From: Hymenobacter caeli
GTDB lineage: Bacteria > Bacteroidota > Bacteroidia > Cytophagales > Hymenobacteraceae
DNA length: 64,000 nt
Reading direction: 5' to 3'
NCBI RefSeq assembly: GCF_013294115.1
Contig: NZ_JABSNP010000012.1
Coordinates: forward strand, 93,334-157,333
This document shows positions 1 to 6,980 of this stretch, piece after piece. Below the pieces are notes generated by a model. It saw only the letters and a list, made by a program, of their open reading frames with translations, was not told where the DNA came from and did no database searches. Positions within the stretch are counted from its first letter, which is position 1, and the number at the start of each line of letters is the position of its first letter. A program made the position numbers and the translations under genes.

Positions 1-72
1 GGACGAAACGGCGCGGCCGTCGCGGCCCCCGGTGGCTTTGGCGTGGGCGGTGTACAGGCGTTCGATGCTCAT
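1..72 (-). CDS. ohr: Organic hydroperoxide resistance protein Ohr, 5' end only (runs off the window)
   Basis: Only the first 24 codons lie in the window, starting at an ATG whose first base is 72 and reading toward base 1. The peptide begins MSIERLYTAHAKATGGRDGR, which is the conserved N-terminus of the Ohr branch of the OsmC/Ohr family (LYTA-x-A-x-ATGGRDGR). Ohr proteins reduce organic hydroperoxides in the cytoplasm with two redox Cys residues; those lie outside the window. The 146-base AT-rich gap upstream (73-218) presumably holds the promoter. It contains the 8-bp palindrome TTGCGCAA at 120-127 and a near -7 box (TACTTTAG) closer to the start; control by a MarR/OhrR-type repressor is a guess. 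Confidence 0.8.
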   Translation of the reverse strand, partial: MSIERLYTAHAKATGGRDGRAVSS

Positions 73-218
73 GGTATTGGCGACTAAAGTAGGAATTTTG
101 AACACCAAACTGACACAAGTTGCGCAATGTTTAATTGCATACAACCAAACTTTTACCGAATTTAAATACTTTACTTTATCTTCTTGAAAATCAACGTATT
201 TTATTTTTCACCGTCCGC

Positions 219-992
219 TTACTGCGTACCAGCTTTCCAGGAATTGCTACCCCCCAGGCTCACAATCACGCCCAGCTGAAACACCGAATTGGCGGCTTTC
301 AGGTAAGCGTTGGGGTGAAAGCCGAAGGCCTGGCCGCTCATTAGCTGGAGCTGGAAAGGCCCCGCCAGCTGCACCCGGGTGAAGGTGACGGGCTCAAAAA
401 TGACGTTGCCGATGGGGGCCTGGCCCTGGCCGTCGATGCGGAAGTTGTTGAGCTGCACGTAGCTCAGGCGCAGGGCCGTGCCGTAGCTCAGGGGGAAGTC
501 GTGGTGGCCCAGGTGGAGGCTTTTCTTCTTTTTACTGGCGTAGTTCACCTGCACGAATACCTTGGCCAGGCTGCCTTCGAGCCGGCGGGCGGGCACCTGG
601 TCGTCGCTGCGCTCGGTGCGGTCGGTGCTGCCGCCGCCCAGGCCGGCGTACACTTCCAGCACGCGCCGGTCGGGCAGGCGGGTGAAGTAGCCCACGCTGG
701 CCTCGCCAAAGTCAAAGTTTTCGGTTTTGTCGCTCTTGAAGCGGTGCAGCGACGAGAACGTGCCCGCCGCCGCCAGGTGGTCGGCGAAGGCGTAGGCCCC
801 CTGGAAAGCAAAGTTGTTCTGCTGGTTGGTGCTGACGCTGCCGTAAAACTCGCTTTTCTGGGTGAGCAGCGGCGCGTGGGGCGGCGGCGGAAAGTAGAGC
901 GACGTGCAGCCGGCCAAGCCGGCCGCGGCGGGTACACCGCCGCGCAACAAGGCACGGCGCAGGAAACGAAGCGTTTTTTGGGGCGGCACCAT
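219..992 (-). CDS. Outer-membrane-type lipoprotein, beta-barrel-like, unknown function
   Basis: A 257-residue protein starting with a basic, hydrophobic leader that ends in a lipobox-like LAGC near residue 28, so probably a lipoprotein. The rest has alternating aromatic/polar stretches and a glycine-rich centre (YAGLGGG), as in small outer-membrane beta-barrels. It aligns along its length with the lipoprotein at 3503-4270: both have C-x-x-Y-x-P after the lipobox, a matching central block (VGYFTRLPDRRVL versus VGTYWPLGKRVLV), and a shared S/A-x-G-x-A-x-RL-x-x-VQ block, so the two are paralogues. Function is unknown. A near -7 box (TACCTTCG, minus strand, 1003-1010) lies 11 bases upstream of the start. 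Confidence 0.7.
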   Translation of the reverse strand: MVPPQKTLRFLRRALLRGGVPAAAGLAGCTSLYFPPPPHAPLLTQKSEFYGSVSTNQQNNFAFQGAYAFADHLAAAGTFSSLHRFKSDKTENFDFGEASVGYFTRLPDRRVLEVYAGLGGGSTDRTERSDDQVPARRLEGSLAKVFVQVNYASKKKKSLHLGHHDFPLSYGTALRLSYVQLNNFRIDGQGQAPIGNVIFEPVTFTRVQLAGPFQLQLMSGQAFGFHPNAYLKAANSVFQLGVIVSLGGSNSWKAGTQ

Positions 993-1071
993 GGGTCAAC
1001 GACGAAGGTAGGGTTTTGTTATTCATCCCCGGCGGGGCCCGGCCCGTATGCCTACCCAAACTCATCCGTTT

Positions 1072-2484
1072 ATGCCCGCTTCCACTAAGTTCGACGCCAT
1101 TATCATCGGTTCCGGCCAAGCCGGCAACCCGCTGGCCACCGCCCTGGCCGCGGCCGGCCGCAAGGTGGCCCTCATCGAAAAAGCCCAGTTCGGCGGCTCC
1201 TGCGTCAACTACGGCTGCGTGCCCACCAAAACCCTGCTGGCCACGGCCGAGCGCCTGCACTTGCTGCGCACCGCCCCCGAAGTGGCCGCCCCGGCCGTGC
1301 TTGGCGCGGCCGGCCTGCGGGCAGACCTGGCCGCCGCCGTGGCCCGCAAAGACGCGCTGCTGGCCCAGTCGCGGCAGGGCCTGGAAGCAAGCCTCACCGG
1401 GGCGGGGGTGGCGCTGTTCCGGGGCCACGCAGCCTTCACGGGGCCCCGCACCGTGCGCGTGGCGCCGAACGAGGCCCCGCACGCCCCCCGGGACCTCACC
1501 GCTCCGCTCGTCTTCATCAACACCGGCACCCGGCCGGCCGTGCCCGACGTGCCCGGCCTGGCCGATGTGCCGTACCTCACCACCACGCAGCTGCTCGACC
1601 TCAAGGAGCTGCCCGAACACCTCGTCATTCTGGGCGGTGGCTACATCGGCCTGGAGTTCAGCCAGATGTTCCGGCGCTTTGGTAGCCGCGTCACCATCGT
1701 CGAGCACAGCCCCCAGCTACTGGAGCGCGAAGACGACGACGTGTGCGAAGCCCTAAAAGCTGGCCTGGCGGCCGATGGCGTCGAGTTCGTGCTGGGGGCC
1801 GAGGCGCACCGCGTAAGCCGGGGCCCCGACGGCCACCTCACCCTCACGGCCCACACCCACCAGGGCGAGCGGCGCGTGCGGGGCACCCACTTGCTGGTGG
1901 CCACCGGCCGCCTCCCCAACACCGACGACCTGGGCCTGGGTTTCGCCGGCATTGCCACCGACGAGAAAGGCTTCGTGCAGGTCAACGACTTTCTGCAAAC
2001 CAACGTGCGCGGCGTGTACGCGCTGGGCGACGTGCACGGCGGCCCCCAATTCACGCACATTTCCTACGACGACTACCGCGTGGTGCGCGACGCCCTGCTG
2101 CACGGCAAGCGCCGCTCGGCCCGGCGGCGGCCCCTGCCCTACGGCATCTTCACCGAGCCGCAGGTGGCCCGCATCGGCCTGAGCGAAGGCCAGGCCCGGG
2201 AGCAGCAGCAGCCGTACCGGGTGGCCAAAATGCCGGTGGCCAGCATCGGCCGCGCCCAGCAAACGGGCGAGTGCACCGGCTTCTGGAAAGTACTGGTGGG
2301 GCCCGACGACCGCATCCTCGGGGCCGCCATCGTGGGGGCCGCCGCGGCCGAAGTCATGGCCATGCTCGAAATTGCCATGGCCGGCCGCTTGAAATACCCG
2401 GTGCTGCAAGAAATGATTTTTGCCCACCCCACGTGGTCCGAAGCGCTGAACACCGTGTTCCGGCACCTGAAAACAGCCCGCTGA
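1072..2484 (+). CDS. Class I pyridine nucleotide-disulfide oxidoreductase (mercuric reductase/Lpd-like)
   Basis: A 470-residue flavoprotein of the glutathione reductase/dihydrolipoamide dehydrogenase family. Visible motifs are the FAD-binding GSGQAG near residue 14, the redox-active CVNYGC followed by VPTK near residue 44, a second dinucleotide fold (ILGGGYIG) near residue 188, the FAD-contacting ALGDVHGG near residue 320, and the C-terminal dimer domain with HPTWSE, which contributes the catalytic His. It should transfer electrons from NAD(P)H through FAD to a disulfide or other acceptor; the substrate cannot be read from sequence. No 2-oxoacid dehydrogenase genes are adjacent, so a pyruvate-complex E3 role is not indicated, and there is no N-terminal HMA domain or C-terminal vicinal Cys pair of a true MerA. 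An ATG at 1048 would add eight residues. Confidence 0.88.
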   Translation: MPASTKFDAIIIGSGQAGNPLATALAAAGRKVALIEKAQFGGSCVNYGCVPTKTLLATAERLHLLRTAPEVAAPAVLGAAGLRADLAAAVARKDALLAQSRQGLEASLTGAGVALFRGHAAFTGPRTVRVAPNEAPHAPRDLTAPLVFINTGTRPAVPDVPGLADVPYLTTTQLLDLKELPEHLVILGGGYIGLEFSQMFRRFGSRVTIVEHSPQLLEREDDDVCEALKAGLAADGVEFVLGAEAHRVSRGPDGHLTLTAHTHQGERRVRGTHLLVATGRLPNTDDLGLGFAGIATDEKGFVQVNDFLQTNVRGVYALGDVHGGPQFTHISYDDYRVVRDALLHGKRRSARRRPLPYGIFTEPQVARIGLSEGQAREQQQPYRVAKMPVASIGRAQQTGECTGFWKVLVGPDDRILGAAIVGAAAAEVMAMLEIAMAGRLKYPVLQEMIFAHPTWSEALNTVFRHLKTAR

Positions 2485-2511
2485 GCCAGGGCGCGGCCCA
2501 CCCGCCCCGTT

Positions 2512-3468
2512 CTACAAGTATTTCTTGTAGAGGCTGTACAGAATCCGCCGGTCGTCGTGGGTCAGCACGGCGTTCACGTCGCTCGGAATGAAGTGCCGCT
2601 TAAAGGCTGTGATGGCCGCGTTCAAATCCCGGGTGTCGTAGCCGATGATGCGCAGCGCCGTGCGCGGGTCGAGGGCATCGGCGGGACTCAGGGGGGCCCG
2701 GGCGGTGCTGTCGGCCGGGGCAAGCCCGGGCAAGGGCGCAACCTTTAGCACCGGGGTGGCCCGGGGCACGGGCGCGGCCGGAAACACGACGGCCGACGGG
2801 GCCACTACGATGGTATCGAGCAGGGCCGTTTCGTCGTACCACAAGCCAAAACCGCTGTCGGCCAGCCGCTTCCAGGGAAAGCTGGCGCTGGGGTCGTTTT
2901 TGCGCGTGGGGGCGATGTCGGCGTGGCCGACGAAGTTGGCGGTGGGGATGTTGTAGGTTTTTTTCAGGTACTTCAGCACCACCAGCAGGCTCTGGATTTG
3001 GGGCTCGGCGAAGGGCTCGGTGCCGTCGTTGTCCAGCTCGATGCCGATGGACGACGAGTTGATGTCGCTGTCGTTGCCCCAGCGGGCCGCGCCGCCGTGC
3101 CAGGCCCGCAGGTAGTCGTTCAGCAGGTGAAACGTGCGGCCGTCGCGCCCGATTACGTAGTGCGCACTCACCTGCGTGCGCGGCAGCGTGAAAGTTTTCA
3201 GCGTTTCGTCCGTCGAGTGCTGGGCCGTGTGGTGGAGGACGACCAAGTTGGGCTTGCGCAGGCCGAAATTGGTGGTGCCCACCCAGTACGGGGCCTGGGG
3301 CAGGCTGTCGGGCCCCGCGCTCAGCCGGGGTTGGGCCCGCAGGGTGCGGGCGTAGGCCCTGGCCTGCCGCTGGTACGATTGGTTGGTGGCGCGGTACGGG
3401 TTGGTGGCGCAGGAAGTGGCCAGGACGGCCGCCAACAGCAGCCTTGGCAGAGAAGAAAACTGTTTCAT
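2512..3468 (-). CDS. N-acetylmuramoyl-L-alanine amidase (Amidase_2/AmpD-like), lipoprotein
   Basis: A 318-residue exported protein. The chosen ATG (first base 3468) gives a clean lipoprotein leader ending in LATSC near residue 19; the longer open frame upstream is GC-rich noise. The Amidase_2 (PGRP-like) domain covers roughly residues 75-215: LHHTA supplies the first Zn-binding His, HYVIGRDG follows, and GHADIAPTRKNDP carries the second His and the catalytic-region lysine. The enzyme should cut the amide bond between N-acetylmuramic acid and L-Ala of peptidoglycan fragments in the periplasm. The C-terminal ~90 residues are Pro/Ala-rich and end in a small unassigned region. It sits 34 bases downstream of the lipoprotein gene 3503-4270 and is probably co-transcribed. 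Confidence 0.85.
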   Translation of the reverse strand: MKQFSSLPRLLLAAVLATSCATNPYRATNQSYQRQARAYARTLRAQPRLSAGPDSLPQAPYWVGTTNFGLRKPNLVVLHHTAQHSTDETLKTFTLPRTQVSAHYVIGRDGRTFHLLNDYLRAWHGGAARWGNDSDINSSSIGIELDNDGTEPFAEPQIQSLLVVLKYLKKTYNIPTANFVGHADIAPTRKNDPSASFPWKRLADSGFGLWYDETALLDTIVVAPSAVVFPAAPVPRATPVLKVAPLPGLAPADSTARAPLSPADALDPRTALRIIGYDTRDLNAAITAFKRHFIPSDVNAVLTHDDRRILYSLYKKYL

Positions 3469-3502
3469 GGCAAACGAAAAGCGGGAACCGCCCCGCTGTC
3501 CG

Positions 3503-4270
3503 TCAGGGCCGCCGGAACAGGGCGTGCGGGAAGAACCCCAAGCCCACCGTAAAGTAACCGCGCCCCTGCAACACTTCGGCTTCCGGGCTGCCTGCTTGCT
3601 GGCCCGCCCCGCTCGGGTTGAGGAGGCGCGAGGCCCCAAAACCAAACTGCGCGTACAGGGGCCGCTCGCCGCGGGGCCCGCTGCCAAACGCGCCCCGCAC
3701 AAAAAACATGGATTCGCCGCGCAGCATGCGGCGCAAATCAAGCGGTTGCCCCAAGTCGGTCAGGCCGACGAATTGCACCTGGGTGAGCCGATACGCCGCG
3801 CCCGCGCTGAAACCCGGGCTGAACTGCACCGCCGCGTAGGCTTCGCCAAAAAATTTGTTGTACCGGGCGTCGAACTGGTACTGCCTCTGATACCCGTAAT
3901 AGTTGCTGACGCTGTAGCGGGCTTGGCTGCGCGCCCGGCCCGCGCCGCCCAGGGCCCCCACCAGCACCCGCTTGCCCAACGGCCAGTAGGTGCCCACGGC
4001 CACTTCGTACTGGCTGCTGCGGTAGTAAGTGCTGTCGTTCTTGTCCTGCTTGCCGTCGGCGGCGGCGCGCACCACCAAGTGCCGCACGGGCGAATAGTTA
4101 ACGCCCGCATTTAGGCGGCTGTTGAAGTACGCGCTGGCCGTCGCTTCCACCTGCCCCTTGTCCTGCACGGCCGGCGCGGCGCACTGCATGGGCATGTACA
4201 CGGCGCAGCCCGTGGGCCCCAGGGCCCCGGCCAGCAGCCAGACCAGTTTCGTGAATAGCCGTGTCTTCAT
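3503..4270 (-). CDS. Outer-membrane-type lipoprotein, paralogue of 219-992
   Basis: A 255-residue protein whose start (MKTRLFTKLVW) gives a short leader and a lipobox PTGC near residue 22. The mature part is rich in Tyr, Gly and Arg with alternating strands, suggesting a small beta-barrel at the outer membrane. It resembles the lipoprotein at 219-992 in length, order of blocks and several conserved positions. It is followed after 34 bases by the amidase gene on the same strand, consistent with a cell-envelope role, but its activity is unknown. Confidence 0.7.
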   Translation of the reverse strand: MKTRLFTKLVWLLAGALGPTGCAVYMPMQCAAPAVQDKGQVEATASAYFNSRLNAGVNYSPVRHLVVRAAADGKQDKNDSTYYRSSQYEVAVGTYWPLGKRVLVGALGGAGRARSQARYSVSNYYGYQRQYQFDARYNKFFGEAYAAVQFSPGFSAGAAYRLTQVQFVGLTDLGQPLDLRRMLRGESMFFVRGAFGSGPRGERPLYAQFGFGASRLLNPSGAGQQAGSPEAEVLQGRGYFTVGLGFFPHALFRRP

Positions 4271-4357
4271 GTGGGCAGCGCACCGGCGTGCAGGGTTCAG
4301 CAGCAAGATTGGCCTTGGCCAGCGGAAGGTTGCACCCGTCAGTCCTAAAAGTAAAAC

Positions 4358-4393
4358 AAAGGCCCCTCGCAGCCGCAGCTGCAAGGGGCCTTT
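4358..4393 (-). terminator. Rho-independent terminator downstream of rny
   Basis: A 10-bp stem (AAAGGCCCCT at 4358-4367 pairing with AGGGGCCTTT at 4384-4393) lies 20 bases beyond the rny stop. Read on the minus strand it is followed by a T-rich tract. It also separates rny from the lipoprotein gene downstream. Confidence 0.8.
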
Positions 4394-4412
4394 TTGGGAC
4401 CAGTAAAAACCG

Positions 4413-6080
4413 CTACTTGGCGTAGGCCACGGCCCGCATCTCCCGAATCACGGTGATTTTGATTTGGCCGGGGTACTGCATTTCCTTCTCGATTTTCTGC
4501 GAAATCTCGAAGCTCAGCTCGGCGGCGCGCTCGTCGGTCACGTTCTCGGCGTCCACCATCACCCGCAGCTCGCGGCCGGCCTGGATGGCGAAGCACTGGT
4601 TCACGCCCTTGAAGGCGCTGGCCGTTTCCTCCAGCTGCTTGAGGCGTTTGATGTAGCTCTCCATCATCTCGCGGCGGGCCCCCGGGCGCGAGCCCGAAAT
4701 GGCGTCGCAGGCCTGCACAAGCGGCGAAATCATGGCCGTCATCTCCATTTCGTCGTGGTGGGCCCCGATGGCGTTCACCACGTCGGGGTGCTCTTTGTAC
4801 TTCTTGGCCATCTCCATGCCCAGGATGGCGTGGGGCAGCTCGGGTTCCTCGCTGCTCACCTTGCCGATGTCGTGGAGCAGGCCGGCCCGCTTGGCCTTCT
4901 TCACGTCGAGGCCCATCTCGGCGGCCATCGTGGCGCAGAGGTTGGCCACTTCGCGGCTGTGTTGCAGCAGGTTCTGGCCGTAGCTGCTGCGGAAGCGCAT
5001 CCGGCCCACCATGCGCACCAGCTCGGGGTGCAGCCCGTGGATGCCGAGGTCGATGATGGTTTTCTCCCCAATCTCGATGATTTCCTCCTCGATTTTCTTG
5101 GTCGTCTTGGCCACGATTTCCTCCACCCGGGCGGGGTGGATGCGGCCGTCCTTCACGAGCAGGTGCAGCGAGAGGCGGGCAATTTCGCGGCGCACCGGGT
5201 CGAAGCCCGAGATGATGATGGCCTCCGGGGTGTCGTCCACAATCACTTCCACGCCCGTGGCCGCTTCCAGGGCCCGGATGTTGCGCCCCTCCCGGCCGAT
5301 GATTTTGCCCTTGATGTCGTCGCTTTCGATGTTGAACACCGACACGCAGTTCTCGATGGCGTGCTCCGAGGCCGTGCGCTGAATGGTTTCGAGCACAATC
5401 TTTTTGGCGTCCTTGGTGGCCGTGAGCTTGGCCTGGGCCACGGTGTCCTTCACGAAGGAGCTCGCCTGAATCTGGGCCTCGTTTTTGAGCGAATCCACGA
5501 GCTGCTCACGGGCCTCGGCGGCGGTGAGGTTGGCCACGGTTTCGAGCTGCCGCTGCACGGCGTGCAGCTGGGCTTCAGCCTCTTCTTCCTTTTGTTTGAG
5601 TTCGGCCACGGCGGTTTCGTGGGCCACGCGGCGCTTCTCGTTCTGGTCCTCCACCTTGTCGCGCAACTGCTGGGTGTCGGCCTGGTTTTTCTCGCGGGCG
5701 GCTTCCAGCTCTTTCTCCTTGCGTTGCAGCTGCTCGAGCTGGCGCTGGGTGGTTTCGGTGAGCTTTTTAATGCCCTGCTCCTGCTCCATCACGCCCTGGC
5801 GGCGCTGGGCCAGCTCGGCCTCCAGTTCGGCCTTGAGGCGGCGGCTTTCCTGGTCGAAGTCGTTGCGCTGCTGGCGGTTCTTGTCCTTCGACTGCTGGAT
5901 GCGCTCTTCGCGGATGCGGTTGCCCTTCTCTTCGGCTTCCTGCAAAATTTGCTGGGCCCGCGCTTGCGCCTGGCCCTCGTGGTCCTGCCGGGCTTTGCCG
6001 GCCAGCTGCCGGCCCACCGCGAGGCCCGCCACGAGGGCGACCGCCGCGGCCAGCAAACAGTATATGATTATGGTTGACAT
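4413..6080 (-). CDS. rny: Ribonuclease Y
   Basis: A 555-residue membrane-anchored endoribonuclease that starts mRNA decay. The start at 6080 (MSTIII) gives one N-terminal membrane helix, as expected. A long charged coiled coil follows (residues ~25-215, rich in Glu, Gln and Lys). The KH RNA-binding domain comes next, with GREGRNIR near residue 265. The HD domain has HSREVANL and LLHDIGK, the metal-binding His-Asp pair, near residues 385-415. The C-terminal dimerisation region is present and the length fits the family (~520). The next genes upstream on the same strand are zapA and the coiled-coil gene. A perfect 15-bp hairpin sits three bases before the ATG (6084-6117). A longer in-frame start at 6158 would encode that hairpin and is less likely. 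Confidence 0.95.
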   Translation of the reverse strand: MSTIIIYCLLAAAVALVAGLAVGRQLAGKARQDHEGQAQARAQQILQEAEEKGNRIREERIQQSKDKNRQQRNDFDQESRRLKAELEAELAQRRQGVMEQEQGIKKLTETTQRQLEQLQRKEKELEAAREKNQADTQQLRDKVEDQNEKRRVAHETAVAELKQKEEEAEAQLHAVQRQLETVANLTAAEAREQLVDSLKNEAQIQASSFVKDTVAQAKLTATKDAKKIVLETIQRTASEHAIENCVSVFNIESDDIKGKIIGREGRNIRALEAATGVEVIVDDTPEAIIISGFDPVRREIARLSLHLLVKDGRIHPARVEEIVAKTTKKIEEEIIEIGEKTIIDLGIHGLHPELVRMVGRMRFRSSYGQNLLQHSREVANLCATMAAEMGLDVKKAKRAGLLHDIGKVSSEEPELPHAILGMEMAKKYKEHPDVVNAIGAHHDEMEMTAMISPLVQACDAISGSRPGARREMMESYIKRLKQLEETASAFKGVNQCFAIQAGRELRVMVDAENVTDERAAELSFEISQKIEKEMQYPGQIKITVIREMRAVAYAK

Positions 6081-6083
6081 GTA

Positions 6084-6117
6084 GTTATGGTTTTTGAAAA
6101 GGTTCAAAAACCATAAC
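6084..6117 (-). promoter_or_regulatory. Perfect 15-bp inverted repeat abutting the rny start codon
   Basis: GTTATGGTTTTTGAA at 6084-6098 pairs exactly with TTCAAAAACCATAAC at 6103-6117 around a 4-base loop. In rny mRNA the hairpin ends three bases before the AUG and would cover the ribosome docking region. It is not followed by a U-tract on the minus strand, so it does not look like a simple terminator for zapA. Regulation of rny translation or a processing site is an inference. Confidence 0.6.
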
Positions 6118-6209
6118 CGGCAAACTTTCCCCTGCCTGGCCCGGCGCCGCGCGGCCAATTGCCGCGGCTGCGCCCGGTCCGGGCCAACGTGTGCCAGTGC
6201 CGCCGGCCG

Positions 6210-6503
6210 TTAGGCCGCCAGCACCACGCCCGACATCAGCTCGTCGAGGCGAGCCAGGCGCTCGGTCAGCGCCGCGTCGGTACCATCTTTTTCCTTGCTT
6301 ACTTTCAGTTGGTCGGCCATTGTGGCCAGGGCCACCATCGCCAGCAAGTCCTGCTTGTCCTGGATGCCGTACTGCTCGCGGAATTCGCGGAGCCGGTCGC
6401 CTAACTGGCGGCCGGCCAAGCGCAGCCGCTCTTCGTCGGCCACGTCCACCCGCATGGGGTAGTCGCGGTCGGCAATACGGATTTTTATGGCTAACTCGCT
6501 CAT
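6210..6503 (-). CDS. zapA: Cell division protein ZapA
   Basis: A 97-residue protein with the ZapA layout: an N-terminal beta segment (IKIRIADRDYPMRVD) followed by two helices, the second a coiled-coil-like stretch ending in LARLDELM. ZapA binds FtsZ and bundles its filaments at the division ring in the cytoplasm. The gene starts 26 bases after the stop of the coiled-coil gene 6530-6826 and precedes rny by 129 bases. The run pheT, coiled-coil gene, zapA, rny is on one strand. The coiled-coil partner may be the functional counterpart of ZapB. Confidence 0.88.
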   Translation of the reverse strand: MSELAIKIRIADRDYPMRVDVADEERLRLAGRQLGDRLREFREQYGIQDKQDLLAMVALATMADQLKVSKEKDGTDAALTERLARLDELMSGVVLAA

Positions 6504-6529
6504 AAAATGTCAGTTGAGAAAAAACCGAG

Positions 6530-6826
6530 TTATTCCTTCAAATAGGCAAGGCACTTATCCAGTTCGCGGATGTATTCGTTGAGGCGTTGTTTTAATTCGT
6601 TGGCGTGGGTGGGTTCCCCAGCTATGGTTTGCACAAGTTTAACGATATTTTCCTGGTTTTGCCGCTCCTTGAGCTGGCGGTCCCGCTCGCGCACGTCGCC
6701 CCGGAGCTGTTGCACGGTGGTGTTGGCGTCGGCCAGCTCCTCGCGCAATTGCTGATAGGCAGCCACTAAAGTGGTCACCTGCCGTTCCAGGCGGTCGAGT
6801 TGAGCAAGCTGTTGGGACGAGGCCAA
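6530..6826 (-). CDS. Coiled-coil protein upstream of zapA (possible ZapB-like division factor)
   Basis: A 98-residue protein that is almost entirely helical with heptad hydrophobics (LDRLERQVTTLVAAYQQL, then LREELADANTTVQQL), so a coiled coil. There is no signal peptide or membrane segment. The C-terminus ends in LDKCLAYLKE. It lies 26 bases upstream of zapA on the same strand, so the two are probably one transcript. ZapB of proteobacteria is also a small coiled coil that partners ZapA; the similarity here is one of type and position only, not sequence. A near -7 box (TACCTTAC on the minus strand, around 6867-6874) lies upstream. Confidence 0.65.
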   Translation of the reverse strand: MASSQQLAQLDRLERQVTTLVAAYQQLREELADANTTVQQLRGDVRERDRQLKERQNQENIVKLVQTIAGEPTHANELKQRLNEYIRELDKCLAYLKE

Positions 6827-6883
6827 AGGGGTAAGTTTTTTTCGGGACGTAAGGTACAGTGTAGGTCACTTCCGCGCTTGTAG

Positions 6884-6902
6884 AACGGAGTGGTACTCCG
6901 TT
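6884..6902. repeat. Short perfect palindrome in the pheT-coiled-coil gap
   Basis: AACGGAGT and ACTCCGTT form an 8-bp inverted repeat with a 3-base centre. A variant of the same motif (AACGGAGTGCCACGCCGTT) occurs at 6952-6970, partly inside the adjacent terminator hairpin. Two related copies within 70 bases suggest a dispersed REP-like sequence. Confidence 0.5.
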
Positions 6903-6922
6903 TGGATTGCAGGAGGCCAAAA

Positions 6923-6962
6923 GGCACTTCGTTCCACCATTGCCGGGCAGGAACGGAGTGCC
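6923..6962 (-). terminator. Terminator hairpin downstream of pheT
   Basis: GGCACTTCGTTCC (6923-6935) pairs with GGAACGGAGTGCC (6950-6962), a 13-bp stem with one G-T wobble and a 14-base loop. On the minus strand the hairpin is followed by TTTT (6919-6922). It starts 18 bases beyond the pheT stop. Confidence 0.7.
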
Positions 6963-6980
6963 ACGCCGTTTTACGCCGCC

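Noticed and set aside
1072..2484. Calling the flavoenzyme lpdA or merA
   Set aside because: The redox motif fits the whole family; there is no adjacent 2-oxoacid dehydrogenase or mercury gene and no MerA-specific domain, so the name was withheld.
4464..6077. 537-codon plus-strand open frame opposite rny
   Set aside because: Antisense shadow of the GC-rich coiled-coil coding sequence; Leu/Gly/His-rich with no domain.
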